Shown here one piece after another: positions 1 to 11,690 of a DNA stretch of 64,000 bases. The notes beneath the pieces are model-generated. The model had not been told where the DNA came from. It searched no databases and saw nothing but the letters and a program-made list of their open reading frames with translations. The position numbers and the translations under genes were made by a program. Source of the DNA: Tridacna crocea (taxonomy: Eukaryota; Mollusca; Bivalvia; Cardiida; Cardiidae). The stretch is from NCBI GenBank assembly GCA_943736015.1, contig OX031063.1, positions 5,127,001-5,191,000 of the forward strand. The letters run 5' to 3'. How positions within the stretch are numbered: the first letter of the stretch is position 1; every line of letters begins with the position of its first letter.

Positions 1-701
1 ACAATAGGGATGGTTAGAGCCGGGACGTCATGTACCGCCGTAATAGAGGCAAGGGGCGGTCATACGGATTATTGATTAAATGCTGAAATGTTTTTTAGGT
101 ATGACTTAAATTTTGAACAATAAATCCGAAAATATGAAATGTTTTTTGAATGATTTTTTTTTAAGTCCCCACTGAGCTAAATTTATTACGTGTTGCCTTT
201 TTAATGTCGCTCAGTAAATTAGCTGGTAAAAAGAACCATGTCTGACAGGGGAAATGTTAGACGATAAAAACAAAGGTTTACAGTGACGTACTTCGGTCAC
301 ATGACCCAAACATTTAAATGTAACTTATGTAAAACATTAACCTATTAAAACAGACACTTAAGGCAGACAAAAATTGAAAAACAAAAAAAAAAAAACCCTC
401 TGGCGACTAGAAAAATTGTTTGTCACGACAAAATTCTTGGAATACATTCTTTGTGGTAATGTGTATTCACGTATTTAATTTTCGAATTCGTGTCTGCTTC
501 TCATACAGTTTACGGAGATGATTTTACAAATTCGACTCGGGAGAAAATGGACTAATCTTGATTTGCAAAGGCAAAAAAAAAATGCAAGTGAAAGATGAAA
601 TATAGGTCAGAGGGTAATATTTGCCATAACTAGGATAAAAAAAAGGAAAATGTTGATCAATGCCGTTTTGAGTATAATTTCAGTTCTACCGAAGTGAAAG
701 A
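1..701. other. No feature recognised
   Basis: AT-rich single-copy-looking sequence with A-runs. I see no convincing exon, tRNA or repeat family member. Confidence 0.5.
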
Positions 702-724
702 CCTCTCTCTCTCTCTCTCCGTGT

Positions 725-750
<26 letters not shown>
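702..750. repeat. (CT)n/(AG)n microsatellite palindrome
   Basis: A CT run, cgtgt, then an AG run, so it is both a microsatellite and a potential hairpin. Confidence 0.9.
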
Positions 751-755
<5 letters not shown>

Positions 756-1056
756 AAGTCAGGGTCCCAATATAATTAAGTTACACGATTAAATATCAAT
801 TGTTCGACAAAACTATTTCAGATCGTGTAGAAGGGGTTTTTACAAGAGAAGGTAAAATAAATAGTGTAAGGGAAACAACTCTGTACAGACGACGAGAACT
901 AAAAAGAGTAAATCAAACGAAATTGAATATAAAATTGACTGTAATTTCAACGGTATCAGAAATAACTTAATCGCAAAATAATCACTAGTGTACATAGGTG
1001 TAAAAAAGAAACATTTCGACAGCAAATGAGAAACAAATTAGATCGAAATTGAAACG

Positions 1057-1323
1057 GGCAAGGTTCTGTGAAAAGAGGACTAAATGAATCAGCAAAAAAG
1101 TATCAACCCATGACAGCCTGCGCAGTCCGCGCAGGCTGACATGGGTTGATACTGTTTTGCTATTGGTCAATTTAATGCATTTAAATGGACCATTCTACCT
1201 ACAGATATATTTAATTGATAGGCAAAATGGATGATTTATGAATCCCTAATTGTATGATTACTTATCTTTTATCATTCAACATAGTGAAGCAGTAAGCCCC
1301 TCTTTGTCACAGCACGGTTCAAA
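1057..1323. repeat. MITE-C copy
   Basis: Family C is ~260 bp: ends gagccatgctctgacaaaag/ggcttaatgcat (mirrored at right), and one strong off-centre palindrome, here agtatcaacccatgacagcc with mirror (1097-1155). Confidence 0.75.
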
Positions 1324-1472
1324 GGTATGAATCATTCAACGCACCTGTTTAACTCATTACTGCCTAAAATAAGGTTGGGCAGCAAACAACTTGAAAAAAA
1401 ATGTAAAAAAAAGATGAAAAAAAATTGATCTACATGAATGAAGGTGGCAGACATCAATATATAAGAAACCAT

Positions 1473-1748
1473 TTGGCCTGCAGCACGCGAAAAGGGGTAT
1501 TCGGAAATTAGGGTGAAATGTTGTCTCGGATCAACCTGCGCGGACTGCACAGGCTTGTCCGAAAAGGCATTTTACTACTGTGTTAGATTCTGTCCTACAG
1601 TAAATCTACAGAAGACTTGCGCAAAACAGTAGAGTACAAAAGAAAGGAAAGTGTCGTTTGGGATCAGCCTTTGCGGATTGCGCAGGCTGATCTGGAACGA
1701 CATTTTACGCAAGTGTCTGAATGCTCCTTTTCGCGTATTGCGGGTCAT
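1473..1748. repeat. MITE-B copy (degenerate)
   Basis: Family B is ~265 bp: ends tggcctgCAACACGCgaaaa, then two palindromes of type gtctcggatcagcctgcg (with mirror), separated by ~80 bp. This copy keeps both palindromes with several mismatches. Confidence 0.75.
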
Positions 1749-1839
1749 ATTGCATAAGGAAAAACAAAAAAAAAAAATCGGTGGCATTCTACAAATACAC
1801 ATCTCATTATCTCCCACCGGATGGCATTCTACAAATACA

Positions 1840-2455
1840 CGTCTATCTTGAAACATTGACATACTGGGAACCGAACAGGACTACTTTTCTACGCGACAAC
1901 AATTTAAAAGCAAAATAAAAGTTTACGCAATAAAACGCTACCTGGTGCGATTCATTCAGCTATAATCAATTAGCATGTAATCTATCCAACGGCCATATAC
2001 TAAGATAGCCTCCAATGCTTTAGTAATAGGCTAATAGCTTCGACATAAGCCATACTTTTCCCAGCTTATAAGGGGATGGGTGATGCGCCATAGCAGACAG
2101 TCGAATCTTCGAAGAATATGACATGCGTAGGCAACGATACATATCTATCTGATTTGGGACGAAGTATGGGTACAGAACCGCACTACTGTTCTGCGCGACA
2201 ACCGTTACTTTGAATTACAAACTAAAGTAAACGTTTACTCAATAAAATTCTACCTGGTGAGATTCATTCGGTTATGATCAGCTAGCATGTAACATATGCA
2301 CTGGCTATTTATTAAAACAGCCCTGACATACGTTGGTAATAGACTAAAAGCTTCTGCAGTAGTCCTGTTTTTCCCAGGTATAAGGGGATGGGTGATACGT
2401 CATATCAGATAGACCGAATCTTCGAAGAATATGACATGCACAGACAACGGGTATA
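1840..2455. repeat. Repeat K, two direct units of ~313 bases
   Basis: acgctacctggtgcgattca (about 1934) and ttctacctggtgagattcat (about 2247), gtaataggctaatagcttc versus gtaatagactaaaagcttc, and aaggggatgggtgat in both. Single pieces recur at 10570-10775 and 26262-26430. Confidence 0.75.
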
Positions 2456-2669
2456 TGCAAGTTACATGTGCAAATGAATTGGTCAGAAATACCCTGTAAT
2501 ATTCTCCCGCCATTCATTAAAACGAAACGACTGTCTACTACAACAATCTTTTTTTTTTCGAATAGAATGTCAATAATTCGCAGTATTTTCTCGTTGAAAA
2601 GGTGTAATATAGTTCTGTTAGGTTTTTTTTTCTCTAAAGGTGGAAATTATGCATCAATAAGTTTGTGAT

Positions 2670-2752
2670 TGCTTGCTTGGTGGCTTGCTTGATACCATGG
2701 ATCACGTGAATGCATTAAGCCTCCTTTTGTCAGAACATGGATCGTTTATAAT
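2670..2752. repeat. MITE-C right-end fragment
   Basis: ccatggatcacgtgaatgca, then ttaagcctccttttgtcaga. The hairpin half is missing. Confidence 0.6.
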
Positions 2753-3272
2753 TTCAATTAATTTTTACTATATACAACCTCTTTTGTAATGATGCACTAA
2801 AGCTCTCATCTTTTGGTGAACAGATATTACATTATTCTTCCTTGCTCGAAGCCAAAGTATTGTCACTTTTATACAAGTTAAGTAGAGAGGTTTTGAAACA
2901 TTTTATAACTTTAATCAAAATTTTCTGTAGCGTATAAATATTTAAAACCACTCGAGGAGAAGTGGATTATTTTTTGTGTCAGTCTCAGTGAAGCAGAAAT
3001 TGACAATGTAAAACTGGAGACACGGCGAGAAAAAATACACATCAAAACGTGGACTACTTTACACGCTCTGTCAGTGTATGTGCCGCCATGTTTTGGTACT
3101 ACTCCGTGTTACAAGGCTATGCATGCACGTCGTGTTAGCTAATACGCAATTTGGACATACAGATAGTATTACAGAAACGTTATGTTCTTCCTGATAGCGT
3201 GTGTTGGACTAATACTCATCAAAAATCCAAAGTCAATCGCTATCTTCGATTGCCTACCTCAAAAGGGAAGTG
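2753..3272. other. No feature recognised
   Basis: AT-rich sequence with no splice-bounded open frame and no match to the families in this window. Confidence 0.5.
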
Positions 3273-3501
3273 TTAAACTCTTTGCCAAACGGTCCCTTAT
3301 TTTTACGACCCAAGATAAGAAAACTTTTGAAAACACTGTTATAAAACGGAGAAAATGCTGGTATACCAGCATTTTCTCTGTTTATAACAGTGTTTTCTAT
3401 CTATCAGTGACAATATTATCACTTCAATCGCTTCAAATTGTCGTTTGCAACTGCTTTTTATATGGACTAGTCCAAAATTATATCGTTTGGTAAAGCGTTA
3501 A
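3273..3501. repeat. MITE-A copy (divergent)
   Basis: The TTAA ends, the caaacgg/tcgtttgg arms and the aaaatgctggtataccagcattttc hairpin centre (given in part) are present. Confidence 0.8.
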
Positions 3502-4089
3502 TCCGATATTGGGCTTACAAATACGTCCATTTTATTCAAAACAGGTGCGTTCATTACCATTTTCACACCATTCAGTCCTGTTTGACAAATTGACATAAAG
3601 TGATTTAACGACTGAATTGGGTATTATATATTCAAAAAACGGTTCTTTCATATGAGAAACGAATTTTGAATAATACTTATCCCGGTATTTTTATTTTATT
3701 TTCTATTTTTTTGTTCAACGTTTTTCCATCCAGATAGATGTATCTACAAAATTATCTATTAAACTGAGATATCCGGTTGCCAACATTTCTTTCTTTCTTG
3801 TTTTTCCTCCTTCGTTGTCAAATTTGTTTTACGGACAAATCGTTTAAATTATGTTAAACTTCCTAACATTTATCATATACCTGAAAATATTCCTGCTCTG
3901 AAAGTACATGTACATGCGTCGAACAAATATAATATGCAGGACTGAAAAACATCCGTATCTACACACACTATATGCTTACGGTTCCAAATATGGTATGATG
4001 ACTTAAAGATGACGTAACTCACAATATATGATTTATCACGGTGTATGTATTCATTTGGAATTTGATTGGTCAAAATATTATTTCCCTTT
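3502..4089. other. No feature recognised
   Basis: AT-rich, with T-runs. The minus-strand frame at 3873-4073 has no recognisable content. Confidence 0.5.
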
Positions 4090-4700
4090 GATCGTCTCTT
4101 TTACAGCATTTTCTGCTTGTGCGGAGCATAACTTTGTTATTCACCATTAGATGTTCGTTTTTATGACATTTCTTGCTTGTCCGGAGCATAAATTTGTCAT
4201 CTTAAGTAGAAATGACTTGAAATGTGGTATGCTTATCTGTTGCAATATTTGGAAGTGCAGTGCGTAAGAATTGTAAGTCTACTTCGTGCTGTCTTTGAGT
4301 AATTTCCCTCTTATCGTCATTTTTACAGCATTTACTGCTTGTCCGGAATATAGCCTTGTCATCTCCAGTTAGAACGATTTCAAATTTGGTGTACATGTTT
4401 GTTCAAATATTTCGTTGTACAGTGCGGATTTTCTGTAATTCCACTTTCTTCGTCATTTTCCAGTATTTCTTGCTTGTCCGGAAGCGAACTTTGTCACCTC
4501 AAGTCAAATTGACTTCAGACTTGGTAAACATGTTTGTTGCAGTTACGAAAAGTGCAATGCACTGGAGCCATAACATTACCTATAATACCCTTTTGAAATT
4601 ATTCCCAATTCACTTTTTTTACCGTGAGCTTTTCACGCATCTCTACAAGATAACTTTGTCTCTTCATGTTGGAATAACCTGAAACTTAACATGCATGTTT
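4090..4700. repeat. Diverged tandem repeat S, about four to five units of ~120-150 bases
   Basis: The words ttgcttgtccggagcataac, tttgtcatctt, gacttgaaatgtggta and catgtttgttgcaat recur in order, with substitutions and indels. One unit lies at ~4100, ~4165, ~4330, ~4465 and a weak one at ~4620. Confidence 0.7.
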
Positions 4701-5393
4701 CCTAAACATTGAAGGAGACATTCATGCCTATTCCAATCACTTACATGATTTCTGTAGCACTACTATTTTCTTCTACCTGTCCTATACGATTATCATCCTC
4801 CCCTCGACAACTACAATTTTCCGCTCTTGTCCCATTTTGCATGAAAATATTGTGATCACGCGTATTTTGAAAATTTGTCTCAAATTCTATCAAGTAACGA
4901 AAGCACGTGTTTCTAGCTTGTGACGTGAAATAGTTATACAAAAATCTTGGCAACATAAACATTTTCCATCGTCTTTAATTTTGTAATATAGAAGTGATGT
5001 CCCATTGTGACATCTCCATATCCAAAGAGTAAATCATAGTTTGGAGAAATTGGAAAAAAGGAAAACTTCCATGCTGACCGATCGAAAAGCAGTCCGGTTC
5101 AATCTTTCAGCATATCAGTGCATAGTGGAACACGTCTGCAATATTATGCCTATGTATCATGCACGTATAGATTTGATTCTCTTTCTAGCATTTCTAGAGA
5201 ATAAGTCAGACCCCGAGCCAAGCAGTTCAAGAGACTTCGCTAGTGACCCAAAGAAAATTAATTTGGTATGAAATTCATGAACTCAAGCTGCAATCATCCT
5301 GATTAATGAAAAAAGATTTTGTTACAGGAGACCACGCCTTAAAGCATGGCTTCGTCCCGATTTAAATAAAATACCTTACAACTGTGTTAGGGA
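4701..5393. other. No supported gene
   Basis: A 76-codon frame at 5041-5271 has no domain I recognise and no clear splice context. I consider it chance. Confidence 0.45.
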
Positions 5394-5535
5394 TATATCT
5401 CTTTAGCTCGGTGGTTATGGTAATGGTATTTTAAACCTGGGGAAAACGAGGATACCTGTCTGCACGGGTTCGAATCCCGTCAGATGCTGTTTGTATTTCA
5501 GCTATGCCTTTGTTGCGAACTTTTATGTCCATAGG
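5394..5535 (+). mobile_element. tRNA-derived SINE
   Basis: ctctttagctcggtggtta (A-box like) and acgggttcgaatcccgtc (B box) are spaced too widely (~60 bases) for a normal tRNA. A non-tRNA tail follows: ttgttgcgaacttttatgtc. The same tail follows the copies at 58130 and 58395. Confidence 0.7.
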
Positions 5536-6008
5536 AATCTACATCCCTAGCTACATTAATCACTGTCTACGTTTATATAGCATCTAAATGAGAATATCTA
5601 TGATTTGCAAAAGAAATAAAAAAAACAACACTTCTTTGATTTATTTAATTCTAGGATAAACCTGTTAAACATTAGTTAAAAATTCAACTCATTACTGCTT
5701 TTAAGAACAGTTCTTTAATATAAAGATAATCAGCATTAAATGTTTGTATTCAGTTTTTATAGTCTTGCAGTAGAATACTAATAATTTTTTTTTCCAGACA
5801 GGAGATACTGCATGTGGCGAGCGGGTTTATCTTTTCGCCACCATGTTTCGCTGACGTTTTCAAGTAATAACCATTCCACACATAGTCATAGGTTTTAAGA
5901 GTCCCTCAGAAGACATTTGAAAATGTTGTAGGAAAAGCAAAAAAAAATAATGCTGGTAACCGGCAATTTTTTTCCCTTTTCCCTTTTCCTTCAATAGTTT
6001 CCGTTAGA

Positions 6009-6062
6009 AATAACAACAACAACAACAACAACAATAATAATAATAATAATAATAATAATAAT
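6009..6062. repeat. (AAC)n(AAT)n compound microsatellite
   Basis: aacaacaacaacaacaac followed by about nine aat units. Confidence 0.9.
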
Positions 6063-6162
6063 CTAAGCCTTTTTTTATTTAACTCAAAAACAGCCTTTTT
6101 TTTTTCATTTTTCCTACAATATTTTCTGCATGAAAAAAAAAAAATAATAAACTAAGCCTGTT

Positions 6163-6375
6163 TTAACTCTTTACCAAACGACAAAATTTGAGACTGGTCC
6201 AAATTGAAAGCACTTGCAAACAACAAAACAAACATAACTCAAAAACTGAAATTTGTTTCCAGCAGGGAAGGAAACATAGTGGGAAAAGGAGAAAATGCTG
6301 GTTACCAGCATTTTCTCCTTTTCCCACGATGTTTTCAAAAGGATTCTATCTGAGGGTCGTTTGGAAAAGGGTTAA
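6163..6375. repeat. MITE-A copy (complete, GGTTACC orientation)
   Basis: It is TTAA-flanked, with ctctttaccaaacgacaaaa on the left and the hairpin centre TGGTTACCA. Confidence 0.9.
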
Positions 6376-6645
6376 AGTCATATAGATATAAATCGTTATT
6401 CTACGGCGATGTGACCGATGCAATCTGCTACATGTTTGTTTCAAGATGTATATAGCCAAATACGGTTGCCAGGGATTTCATTACAAGATATTGTCATTTC
6501 AATAAAGATTTACAGGGATTTCAGGTTAATGTAATCAACTTTCTTGAATTACGTTGCTTGCGTAATTTTGTGTGATCAGTGACCGGAAATCAGCCAATGA
6601 TTAATTATTGTACAATCCCAGAATACTTTAGTAGTGAGTATATCA

Positions 6646-7090
6646 AATATTTCATGCTTTCCAGTTGGTTATCGAGAATTACCGGTGAAATATTTTTCGA
6701 TATTTCATGGTGACGACCTTTGAAAATACCGATTTTTATATTCTAACACCTCCATCAAAGCCTTACGGCCAACTGGAAAAATGACGTCATTTACCTTAGA
6801 TTTCTTGCGCTTGACGTATTATTGTAATGCGCTGCTTTGCGGAGGGGGTTTCGCCACGAGGAATAAAAATAAACACTGTTCAAGTCCTCCCACCTCCCGA
6901 AAGGATTAAAAGCATGAAATAAATAGATTTTTTTTTTTGTGAAAGATCGAAATATATTTCATCTCGTGAACATCATCGGTAATAGTTCCGCTCGTGGCCG
7001 TGCCACTCGTGAAAATATTACCGAAGGTTTTCACTCGATGAAATAAATTTCTATCTTTTACTGTAAAAAACAAATATCATCTATGTATCG
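6646..7090. mobile_element. Repeat H1 (pairs with H2)
   Basis: This ~445-base repeat shares the order of blocks with H2, including the terminal palindrome around 6960-7050 (catctcgtgaacatcatcgg and its mirror). A TGACGTCA-like site (atgacgtcat) lies at about 6781. Confidence 0.75.
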
Positions 7091-7091
7091 T

Positions 7092-7346
7092 ATGTCTTGG
7101 GCTCTGTTTTACAAGGTAGTTACGGACAAAATTTTTGCAAGATTTACGTCACAATAGTACAGTGGCATTAATCTGCCAAGAGATACTGGAGAAAATGACA
7201 AAGGAACTTTCTTAAGAATGGTTGGTTAATATGGGACCTGGAAATTTTATCTAAATAAAATGAAAAGATAAAATTCCTAGGAAATACTATAGTTACGTAA
7301 AACTTACTCAAATTTTGTTCGTAACTACCATAGCAAAACGGGCCCC
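7092..7346. repeat. Repeat R1, gggcc-ended foldback
   Basis: ttgggctctgttttacaagg with ggtagttacggacaaaattt is mirrored at right by aaattttgttcgtaactacc and cgggcccc. It is related to the right end of 52915-53402. Confidence 0.65.
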
Positions 7347-7483
7347 AATGTGTAGCAAAGCACCGTAGGTGCTAGTAATTCCGGTCAGAATTAGGAAAAA
7401 GATTTGTGTTAAAAAAACACGTTGACCACGTTTTGCGGCCTGTAGCAGTTCTATTTTTGTAAAGACATGGGCCTGCTATACTT

Positions 7484-7740
7484 ATGCACGACAATGCACG
7501 TCCCCATGTGACACGAATCAGTCAGCAGTTTCTGAACAGTAACAATGTTGACTTTCTTCCTTGGTCAGCTTTATCGCCGGATATGAGTCCAATATAACAT
7601 GTCTGGGATTAACTTAGAAAGGTTCGATAACGGCGAAACATCAACAATCTCATGGACTTGACCACCGCTCTCGTTCAGGAATGGAATAGCATTCCTGATG
7701 CAATGATTTTAATTTATGTAAGCTCTATTCGAAGTCGAAT
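7484..7740 (+). pseudogene. Tc1/mariner-type transposase C-terminal fragment, dead
   Basis: One frame reads MHDNARPHVTRISQQFL, then PWSALSPDMSPI, stop, HVWD, stop, and further on NLMDLTTALVQEWNSIPDAM. The DNARPH and SPDMSPI-HVWD motifs are hallmarks of the Tc1-type DDE transposase (second catalytic Asp, and the region before the last acidic residue). At least three in-frame stops make it inactive. I could not find the N-terminal half or TIRs. Confidence 0.8.
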
Positions 7741-8323
7741 AATTACCTGTAATATAAATCTTTGAAATTGTTGTCTGCTGTACTAGGGTACGCTATTAGT
7801 AGCAATTAGAAATATTGTTTTATTTATAGATTTCAACATTTGCCATCTGACTTGCTGACTCTGAACGTCTAGGCGTAACATGTGAAATATCTTCATTTTA
7901 AGAAGAAACATAGAAATAAGACCGGTTATCGAAAATATGGATAGGTACAACGGCCGCCATGAAATACCCTAGACACCGTGAAAACAGTCAAAGTAGGTCA
8001 TCCAAGGATACAAGCAAAACTTACCCTTTTAGTTTTAGGCAAATGACTGTATGACACAAACTCTCGTATTTTTAAAAACAGGCCTTGAATTCACCATCTA
8101 TTCTGAATTGCATTCTAACTATTGGTCCAGATTTAGTATGAAACGAAAATTCTAATTTTCTTAGCTATTTGGTTTGGCCAGTCATCTTTGATTGGCTAAT
8201 ATACATGTATTTGGTTTCTTTTCGCCGATCAGAAACTGAGTTACTTTGAAATTTCGAAAAATTCTGAGAAAGACACTTAGTATATTTGAACACAGTCATG
8301 TTTGAAAATCTAAATAATATATC
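7741..8323. other. No feature recognised
   Basis: It follows the dead Tc1-type fragment. I looked for a TIR of that element and did not find one. Confidence 0.45.
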
Positions 8324-8403
8324 ATTGGTTTACTTCAAAACATCGTAACTACAGCTTGAAACAAGCTGTAGTTACGAGGTTCTTGAAGTAAACCCACGAT
8401 ATT
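8324..8403. repeat. Hairpin F1 (~80 bases)
   Basis: attggtttacttcaaaacat then aactacagcttgaaacaagc then the mirror. It has the size of a microRNA precursor, but the second copy (F2) makes a MITE more likely. Confidence 0.75.
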
Positions 8404-9171
8404 TAGGTGTTTGCCCATATATAACGTAGCATAATATAATTATTATTTATGTTAATGTTATGTTTTTATTATATCGGTGACGACTTAATGCTTGCAGCAA
8501 CTAATAGAGGTGTGACTCTATTATTAAACACGTTGCTAAAATATCATACGAAGAAGAAAAAATATCAATATTTTGAGGACGTGTGTACATGACGGAAGTG
8601 AAGGAAGAAGGCAGGGGGAAATATTGTCACCCGCTTCAAAAACCACATCCGTAATGCAATTTATTCCGACCTACCCACCTGTAAGACTTTGCATAAATCA
8701 CCATACTGATGTGAGAGTTGTCTAGGCCTAATCCGTTTTTATGAAGAATAGCCCTCGTAAATCTGGAATAATGGTCTCCGTTTGGGCTCTCCACGGGGAT
8801 CCGATTTAATGGCGCCATTGTTCCCGATACGACAATAATTTGGTTTTATGAGACAAAGCCTCTTTATGAAAGACGGGTTCAATAAAAACAAGCGGGAATT
8901 ATAAACTTGTGCGTGTCGACACTGATAGCTGATTTCTTCCCTTAGTTTTCTATGTAAATGAATATAAATATTTTCTTTCATTTTTTTTTTATTTCCAAAT
9001 AGTTAGAATAAGACACATTCATTGTACATTTTGACTACAAATTATTTCCAGAAAGGCGTACAGCGCGGATCAAACATTCGGTCTGATCTTGGATCTACAC
9101 TGTCCGAAAAAATTATCTGAGATGTTGTGAGCATTTAAAATGGTTTTAAGACAGCTTTGCATATTTTACTT
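8404..9171. other. No supported gene
   Basis: AT-rich. Short minus-strand frames at 8636-8981 lack recognisable motifs. A G-family half (gatcttggatctacactgtc) is at ~9095. Confidence 0.5.
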
Positions 9172-9440
9172 ATATTGCCTGTAACACGCAAAAAGGGGCA
9201 TTCGCGCTTTTGCGTAAATTGTCGTCTCGAATCAGCCTGCGCAATCCGCGAAGGCTAATCCAAAACGACACCTTCCGTTTTTATGTAATTTTCTGTGTTT
9301 TGCAAGTCTGCTGTAGCACAAAATCAAATGTAGTCGTAAAATGTCGTCTCGGATTAGCCTGCGCGGACTGCGCAGGCTGATCCGAGACGGCAATTTACGC
9401 AAATGGGCGAATTCCCGTTTTCGCGTGTTGCAAACCATAA
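9172..9440. repeat. MITE-B copy
   Basis: tgcctgtaacacgcaaaaag at left, gttttcgcgtgttgcaaacc at right; two palindromes. Confidence 0.85.
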
Positions 9441-9557
9441 TACAATCACGATGACAAATTTAAAGAATGGCCTAGAACTAATGATTCAGATAGTACTTTC
9501 ATCTCTTGTTAAAACACGTTCTTTGTACTCTTTACATAATGTAGGAGAGATGGGGTC

Positions 9558-9787
9558 TTAACCCATTACCACACAATCCCTACTTTTGACGACTCTGGAA
9601 GTGAAACCTTCAGAAAACATTGTGGGAAAAGGAGAAAATGCTGGTAACCAGCATTTTCTCCTTTCTCCCACAATGTTTTCTTCCCTTCACAAGACAAATT
9701 TCAAATTTTCAGTCACTTTTATTTTGTCGTCTGCAAATGCTTTCAGTTTGGACAAGATTAGAAAGTTGTCGTTTGGTAATGAGTTAA
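9558..9787. repeat. MITE-A copy (complete)
   Basis: Family A is ~230 bp, flanked by TTAA, with arms ttaaccCattaccacacaat and ttgtcgtttggtaatgagtt. A perfect central hairpin (gtgggaaaaggagaaaatgc, TGGTAACCA, mirror) is present. TTAA targets suggest a piggyBac-like or similar TTAA-specific transposase (inference). Confidence 0.9.
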
Positions 9788-10060
9788 TGCATTTGCAAAA
9801 AGTATCGACTCATGTCAGTCTGCGAAGTCCGTGCATGCTGACATGAGTCGAAACTTTTTTTTTTTTGTTCGTCAGTTTTCTGTATGTCGAAGGACCAGCC
9901 TACCTCATATTTTAACCTGATAAACAAATCACTGATCCATGATTGCGTGAAAGCTTCCTTAGTACAAAGCATCAAGTCTACAAAAATTGTTGACCCAGGT
10001 CAGCCTGAGCAAACTAATCTGGGTCGAAACGTTTTGTTATTTGCTGACTTGTTCAGGTCA
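9788..10060. repeat. MITE-C copy or two fused pieces
   Basis: There are two palindromes (atcgactcatgtcagtctgc at 9804, and tgacccaggtcagcctgagc at 9990), with the gaccagcctacctca block between. It starts immediately after the MITE-A at 9558-9787. Confidence 0.65.
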
Positions 10061-10094
10061 AAGGTCAAATCTGTCTAATAGTTAAGTTATTTGT

Positions 10095-10313
10095 TTAACC
10101 CTTTCCCAAACAAGCCCTGGTTTTTACGTGTCTGTAGTTAAAGTCTTTTGAAAACAATGTAGGAAAAGGAGAAATTGCTCGTAACGAGCAATTTCTCCTT
10201 TTCCCACAATGTTTTCTACCCTTTTTGAGAACTTTTTTCCATTTTCTCCAAATCTAAAATTGTTGTCTGCAAACTCTTTCGGTTTGAAAATTTATCGTTT
10301 GGGAAAGGGTTAA
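10095..10313. repeat. MITE-A copy with variant hairpin
   Basis: It is TTAA-flanked. The central hairpin reads gagaaattgctcgtaacgag with its mirror, so the A-type arms carry a core like that of A2. Confidence 0.85.
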
Positions 10314-10569
10314 AAAATGGAATTCATTGACCCACAATAACGTGATGCCTTTCGTGGTATGATACGTTGCGGGTTGGGCGAGAACGGCGTATATGTTGGT
10401 ATCGCCTACGTTTTGGAACGTGCAGTCTATACTTAGATTCATATCGTGGAATACTTTTTGAAACACCTTTTTTGCAAAACTGATCTGTGAAATACATTGG
10501 AAAAAAAAGCTTTTTGCAAAACTTATTGAAATTAAATAGTTTTGTCAAAAGCTTTTTTTTTTTCTATCT

Positions 10570-10775
10570 AATTTGGGCATTCTGGGTACAGAATCGGGCT
10601 TCTTTCATTATCTCCTGCTAGATGGCATTCTATAAATACACATCTATCTAATTTGGGCATTCTGGGTACAGAACCGGACTACTTTTTAAAACAACAACTA
10701 GTACTTCAAATTTCAATATGAAATAAACGTTTACATAATAAAACGCTACCTGGTAAGATTCATTGAACTACTGTC
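10570..10775. repeat. Repeat K piece with small internal duplication
   Basis: atctaatttgggcattctgg occurs twice (about 10568 and 10647), then ataaaacgctacctggtaag. Confidence 0.7.
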
Positions 10776-11204
10776 ACCAATTCATTTTTTCCATTTTTAC
10801 CTTCTTTTAATTATCATTTATAAATCTGAAACCACTATATTCTCAATTCAAAAAGAGATAATAATTACCTCCCTTTTCAGAAAACTAACAAAAGTATCAA
10901 AAAATAATTTCAAGATAGACATAAACGGAATTTCTGATCCGTTAGAAATGTGCAAAAATATTATTTCTGCATAAATCCTTATTTATCCTTATTTATCAAC
11001 CAATTAGAATTTTCACCGGAAGTGCATAACACAGGTCTTACCTTAATCTAAAAACTAGGTTGAACCTGCCAGTAAGTGTGACTTTAAGTTCCATTTTTCC
11101 TAATTCTGATTTTTTGTTTTGCCAGTGATTAACATATGGTCAAACCACACGACAACATATTTCATCATCACAATTTTTTCCCATCCTTTTAAATGGTATG
11201 AAAT

Positions 11205-11428
11205 GTTGGTTGGTTGGTTGGTGACGCATATGTGTTTCCTGGCTTTCTCATACCAGTACTAACACAACTTTCTTTCCAAGGCCACCGACTACTTTTCTCA
11301 AATGATTCAGCAGAAGTGAGAGGCGAAAATACGTAGGAAAGAAATTTCGCCTCAACCGGGTATCGACCTCACAACCACCAGATCATCAATCTGACAGGCT
11401 CACCACTGAGCCACCCGGGCGGGCGGTA
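11205..11428 (-). mobile_element. tRNA-derived SINE with conserved central domain
   Basis: The minus strand starts with gggtggctcagtggtgagcc (A box) and ggtcgatacccggttgagg (B box). It continues with agtagtcggtggccttggaa, aagaaagttgtgttagtact and gagaaagccaggaaacac. The central words recur at 12700-12800, 25990-26090 and 42470-42560. Confidence 0.7.
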
Positions 11429-11582
11429 TGAAATGTATTATATCTCATGTTTTGACATTTTGGTATCTACTGTGCCTTTGTTTATGGAAACATAAACACT
11501 TTTTTGATTGAAAAATCAGCAGAATCCTAAAGTAAATTCGTCCTTGGTCATGCAGAAAATTAACGAAAATTAAGAAAATTAA

Positions 11583-11690
11583 AGCAAAGAAGTATCGACC
11601 CGGGTCAGCCTGCGCGGACTGCGCAGGCTGACCTGGGTCGTTACTTTCTGCGTAAGCATTAAAACCCCTTTTCAGAGCGCATGGCTCTGG
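11583..11690. repeat. MITE-C fragment with intact palindrome
   Basis: gtatcgacccgggtcagcct with its mirror; right end ttttcagagcgcatggctct. Confidence 0.75.

Noticed and set aside
702..750. Regulatory GAGA-type element
   Set aside because: Pure CT/AG microsatellite with no gene nearby.
5394..5484. Possible tRNA gene
   Set aside because: A and B boxes are present, but they are too far apart, no acceptor stem or sensible anticodon arm forms, and the tail is shared with the copies at 58130 and 58395: a SINE.
9232..9438. Recurring 60-100 residue peptides with NTRKxxFxHLRK and SLRSPRRLIRDDT (also 22000-22284, 55567-55773, 62900-63109 on the minus strand, and similar plus-strand frames)
   Set aside because: They are translations of MITE-B palindromes. 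The same peptide appears wherever the MITE is, on either strand, with no start or splice context.
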